Source: Chryseobacterium oleae (lineage in GTDB: Bacteria > Bacteroidota > Bacteroidia > Flavobacteriales > Weeksellaceae). Taken from it: a stretch of DNA of 64,000 nucleotides. This document shows positions 61,597 to 64,000 of the stretch, in pieces. The notes under the pieces are model-generated. The model was not told where the DNA came from. It was given only the letters and a program-made list of their open reading frames with translations, and did no database searches. Within the stretch, counting starts at the first letter, position 1; every line of letters starts with the position of its first letter. Location: contig NZ_FOVD01000008.1 in NCBI RefSeq assembly GCF_900115055.1, forward strand, positions 1 through 64,000. The letters are read 5' to 3'. Position numbers and translations under genes: made by a program.

Positions 61597-62553
61597 ATGA
61601 AAAAATTTACCTCTGTAAGCGACGTAAAAAACTTACAGGAAATCATAAAGAAAGCTTTACAAATTAAAGAAAACCCCAATTCCGAACCGGAAAAAGGAAA
61701 GGGGAAAACAATAGGTCTTGTGTTTTTAAATTCAAGTTTGAGAACCCGTTTAAGCAGCCAGATTGCTGCTCAGAACTTAGGATTGAATGTCTTGACTTTA
61801 AATGCAGCACAGGAAGCCTGGAATCTGGAATTTGCAGACGGAGCCGTAATGAATGGCGATACCGTTGAACATATCAAAGATGCCATAGAGGTATTAAATC
61901 AATATTGTGACATCATTGCAGTACGTTGTTTCGCGGGCATGAAATCTAAGGAAGACGATGTTAACGAAAGTATCCTGAGTCAGTTTGAGCAGCACGCCAA
62001 AGTACCTGTGATTTCTCTGGAATCCGCAACGCGACACCCGCTTCAAAGTCTGGCAGACTGCATTACCATTACAGAAAACTGGAAAGAAGAACGTAAGCCG
62101 AAAGTAGTGCTGACCTGGGCGCCACACATTAAACCGATTGCTCAGGCCGTAGGAAATTCCTTTGCAGAATGGATGCAGGAGATGGATGTAGATTTTGTCA
62201 TCGCCAATCCTGAAGGCTATGATCTGGATAAAAAATTTACAAAAGACATCAAAGTAATCCACAATCAGGAGGAAGCTTTACAGGATGCAGATTTTATCTA
62301 TGTAAAAAACTGGTCCTCTTTCGATGACTATGCAGCCATGCCGGAAGTAAAAGAAAGCTGGATGCTGACCGGAGAAAAGCTAGAGAACACCAACGATGCG
62401 AAAGTAATGCATTGTCTTCCAGTCCGTCGTAATGTAGAATTGAGCGATGAGGTAATGGATGGAAAAAACTCCATCATCTATCAGCAGGCCAAAAACAGAA
62501 TTTTCTCTGCACAAGCCGTCTTCAGCGAAATTCTAGATGAAATAAATTCATAA
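61597..62553 (+). CDS. argF': N-acylornithine carbamoyltransferase (ArgF'-type)
   Basis: Carbamoylates the delta-amino group of N-acylornithine. 318 residues. The carbamoyl-phosphate motif is N-S-S-L-R-T-R-L-S (about 45-53), where classical ArgF has S-T-R-T-R; the late block H-C-L-P-V-R-R-N-V-E (about 279-288) is that of AOTCase/SOTCase rather than OTCase, so the substrate is an acylated ornithine. At the position equal to Pro90 of the B. fragilis N-succinylornithine enzyme and Glu92 of the Xanthomonas N-acetylornithine enzyme (alignment from memory, G-D-x-x-E-H), this protein has Val90. This favours succinylornithine (inference). Confidence 0.92.
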   Translation: MKKFTSVSDVKNLQEIIKKALQIKENPNSEPEKGKGKTIGLVFLNSSLRTRLSSQIAAQNLGLNVLTLNAAQEAWNLEFADGAVMNGDTVEHIKDAIEVLNQYCDIIAVRCFAGMKSKEDDVNESILSQFEQHAKVPVISLESATRHPLQSLADCITITENWKEERKPKVVLTWAPHIKPIAQAVGNSFAEWMQEMDVDFVIANPEGYDLDKKFTKDIKVIHNQEEALQDADFIYVKNWSSFDDYAAMPEVKESWMLTGEKLENTNDAKVMHCLPVRRNVELSDEVMDGKNSIIYQQAKNRIFSAQAVFSEILDEINS

Positions 62554-62600
62554 AGAGTTCCAACGGAACGATTTAACCCAAGATAGGACGCAGTCCTATC
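62554..62600. repeat. REP-like repeat, copy 2 in argF'-argB gap
   Basis: AGAGTTCC-AAC-GGAAC then CGATTTAACCC and GATAGGAC-GCA-GTCCTATC (62582-62600), directly after the argF' stop. Nearly identical to unit 1 at 58875-58921. Confidence 0.75.
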
Positions 62601-62616
62601 AGTTAATCAAACCAAA

Positions 62617-63411
62617 ATGAAAGAAAAATTATACATCATAAAAATAGGAGGAGCCCTGATCGACGATCCGGAGCTGCTTGACCAATTTTTAGAGCAGTTT
62701 TCTGAAATAAAGGAAAAGAAAATTTTGGTTCATGGTGGTGGAAAATTAGCAACTACGCTGGCTGATAAATTAGGCGTTGAACAAAAAATGATCAACGGAC
62801 GAAGAATCACGGATAAAGAGACGCTGGATATTGTAGCGATGGTGTATGCGGGAGGAATCAATAAAAATATTGTCGCAAAACTTCAGCAGAAAAAATGCAA
62901 AGCAATAGGTTTTTCCGGAGCTGATGCGAATTTGATTAAAGCCAAAAAAAGAGAACATCCCGAAATAGATTTCGGGTTTGTAGGAGATATTGAGAAAGAA
63001 AGCGTGAACAGAAAATTGATCTCAAAGTTGATTAAACTTAAACTTGTTCCTGTTTTCTCAGCGATTACCCATGACAAAAAAGGAAACCTTTTTAATACCA
63101 ACGCAGACACGATTGCTTCGGTCATGGCTCAGGCTTTATCTTCAAAATATGATGTGGAATTATTGTATTGTTTTGATAAAGAGGGGGTTTTGGAAAATGT
63201 TGAAGATCCCGGATCAGTTATAAAAAAGGTGTCAGAAGAAGAGTTTTCTGTTTTAAAAGAAGCCGGAAAACTTCACAAGGGAATTTTGCCCAAACTTGAA
63301 AATGCTCTTGGAGCTGTAAAAAATAATGTAAACAAGGTATTCTTAATTAAAGAAACCCAATTAAAAAATCATATAGAAAGCCATCATGGAGGAACTGAAA
63401 TCTGTTTATAG
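62617..63411 (+). CDS. argB: Acetylglutamate (acylglutamate) kinase
   Basis: Phosphorylates N-acylglutamate with ATP, step two of arginine synthesis. 264 residues, AAK family. G-G-A-L-I-D (about 10-15), V-H-G-G-G-K-L (about 39-45) and the late D-K-x-G-V-L (about 186-193) are the kinase marks. Overlaps the argE start by 26 bases. No N-terminal extension, which might hint at insensitivity to arginine feedback (inference; feedback-sensitive forms carry an N-terminal helix). Confidence 0.95.
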   Translation: MKEKLYIIKIGGALIDDPELLDQFLEQFSEIKEKKILVHGGGKLATTLADKLGVEQKMINGRRITDKETLDIVAMVYAGGINKNIVAKLQQKKCKAIGFSGADANLIKAKKREHPEIDFGFVGDIEKESVNRKLISKLIKLKLVPVFSAITHDKKGNLFNTNADTIASVMAQALSSKYDVELLYCFDKEGVLENVEDPGSVIKKVSEEEFSVLKEAGKLHKGILPKLENALGAVKNNVNKVFLIKETQLKNHIESHHGGTEICL

Positions 63412-64000
63412 TAAGGAAGAGCTAGTGGCTCATGCAGTTGAATTGCTTAAGAAACTGATTGCAATTCCTTCATTCAGTAAAGATGAATACAATACGTCTG
63501 TAGAAATTGAGAACTTTTTCAAGAAGCATCATATTCCTGCGAAACGTTTTAAAAACAACATCTGGGCGGTCAATAAAAACTTTGACGTATTGAAGCCGTC
63601 CATTTTACTGAATACCCATCATGATACGGTAAGACCGAATAAAGCCTACACACTGGATCCTTTTCTTCCGGTTGAGCAGAACGGAAAACTGTACGGATTG
63701 GGAAGTAATGATGCCGGAGCTTCTCTGGTGTCTATGGCCCAGGTTTTTTTACATTTTTATGAGAAAGAAGATTTAAAATATAATTTAGTGATAGCGTTGA
63801 CGGCAGAGGAGGAGATTTCAGGATTTGATGGAATTGAGGCCTTATTTCCACAGCTTCCGGACATCGGACTTGCCATTGTAGGAGAACCCACGCAGATGAA
63901 TCTGGCGATCGCGGAAAAAGGACTGTTGGTAATAGACGGGGAAATGAAAGGAACTCCTTCTCACGCTGCTCATCCGAACGACGATAATTCTATTGTAAAA
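63386..64000 (+). CDS. argE: Acetylornithine deacetylase-like peptidase M20 (partial, 5' end)
   Basis: Only the first 205 residues are inside the window; the gene continues past 64000. M20 metallopeptidase features: I-A-I-P-S-F-S (about 26-32), metal His/Asp N-T-H-H-D-T-V (about 72-78), G-S-N-D-A-G-A (about 105-111) and catalytic Glu pair A-E-E-E-I-S-G-F (about 137-144). It hydrolyses an N-acylated arginine-pathway intermediate (acylornithine or acylcitrulline). As ArgF' acts on the acylated ornithine, deacylation must follow it, so the substrate is more likely acylcitrulline. It starts at ATG 63386, overlapping argB by 26 bases. Confidence 0.88.
   Translation, partial: MEELKSVYSKEELVAHAVELLKKLIAIPSFSKDEYNTSVEIENFFKKHHIPAKRFKNNIWAVNKNFDVLKPSILLNTHHDTVRPNKAYTLDPFLPVEQNGKLYGLGSNDAGASLVSMAQVFLHFYEKEDLKYNLVIALTAEEEISGFDGIEALFPQLPDIGLAIVGEPTQMNLAIAEKGLLVIDGEMKGTPSHAAHPNDDNSIVK

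Overview
This is AT-rich chromosomal DNA from a member of the Bacteroidota, most likely a Chryseobacterium-like flavobacterium (family Weeksellaceae). The evidence is: three secreted proteins with type IX secretion (T9SS) C-terminal sorting tails; Bacteroidota promoter boxes of the form TAnnTTTG; weak Shine-Dalgarno signals; an OMP_b-brl/TonB-receptor-like barrel with a carboxypeptidase-like N-terminal domain; a fused SecDF; and an arginine operon that uses an ArgF'-type transcarbamylase. I found no rRNA, tRNA, CRISPR array, prophage or complete insertion sequence. The window is a core-genome segment whose intergenic gaps are full of short structured repeats.

Layout. 0-5 kb: small secreted and membrane unknowns and PEP carboxylase. 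5-10 kb: a T9SS subtilase, then a sugar/envelope group (DegT aminotransferase, small membrane protein, galE, cytidylyltransferase). 10-16 kb (minus strand): outer-membrane barrel protein, mltG-dapF, and pnuC translationally coupled to an Asn/Gly/Gln-rich lipoprotein. 16-31 kb: amino-acid permease, two surface proteins (one with a C-type-lectin-like domain), hemN with a polytopic membrane protein, a T9SS PQQ-type sugar dehydrogenase, secDF, and an MFS/AraC/outer-membrane group. 31-45 kb: lipoproteins, tatA-PAP2-TPR, trmL, rlmH, a GlxA-type regulator, DUF1569, YihY, nhaA-rsh, and a YCF48-type T9SS protein.

45.5-56.9 kb (minus strand) is the most interesting block. In transcription order it holds an InsA-like zinc-ribbon/HTH protein, a porin, an MHS-family transporter, two tiny 2-TM proteins, a 902-residue fusion of a sodium:solute symporter, a STAC domain and a histidine kinase, a receiver-only response regulator, prpE and acs. 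It looks like a complete short-chain carboxylate uptake, sensing and activation module. It resembles the CrbS/CrbR acetate switch of Proteobacteria, but the regulator has no output domain.

57-64 kb (plus strand) is the arginine operon: GNAT acetyltransferase, argG, argC, argD, argF', argB and argE (cut by the window edge). It has a good promoter, several gene overlaps, and REP- or MITE-like repeats in each wider gap. A substrate-position residue in ArgF' (Val90, from a remembered alignment) suggests the pathway may use succinylated rather than acetylated intermediates.

Repeats. At least eight families of short palindromic or degenerate repeats fill the gaps, and several recur at distant sites in the window.
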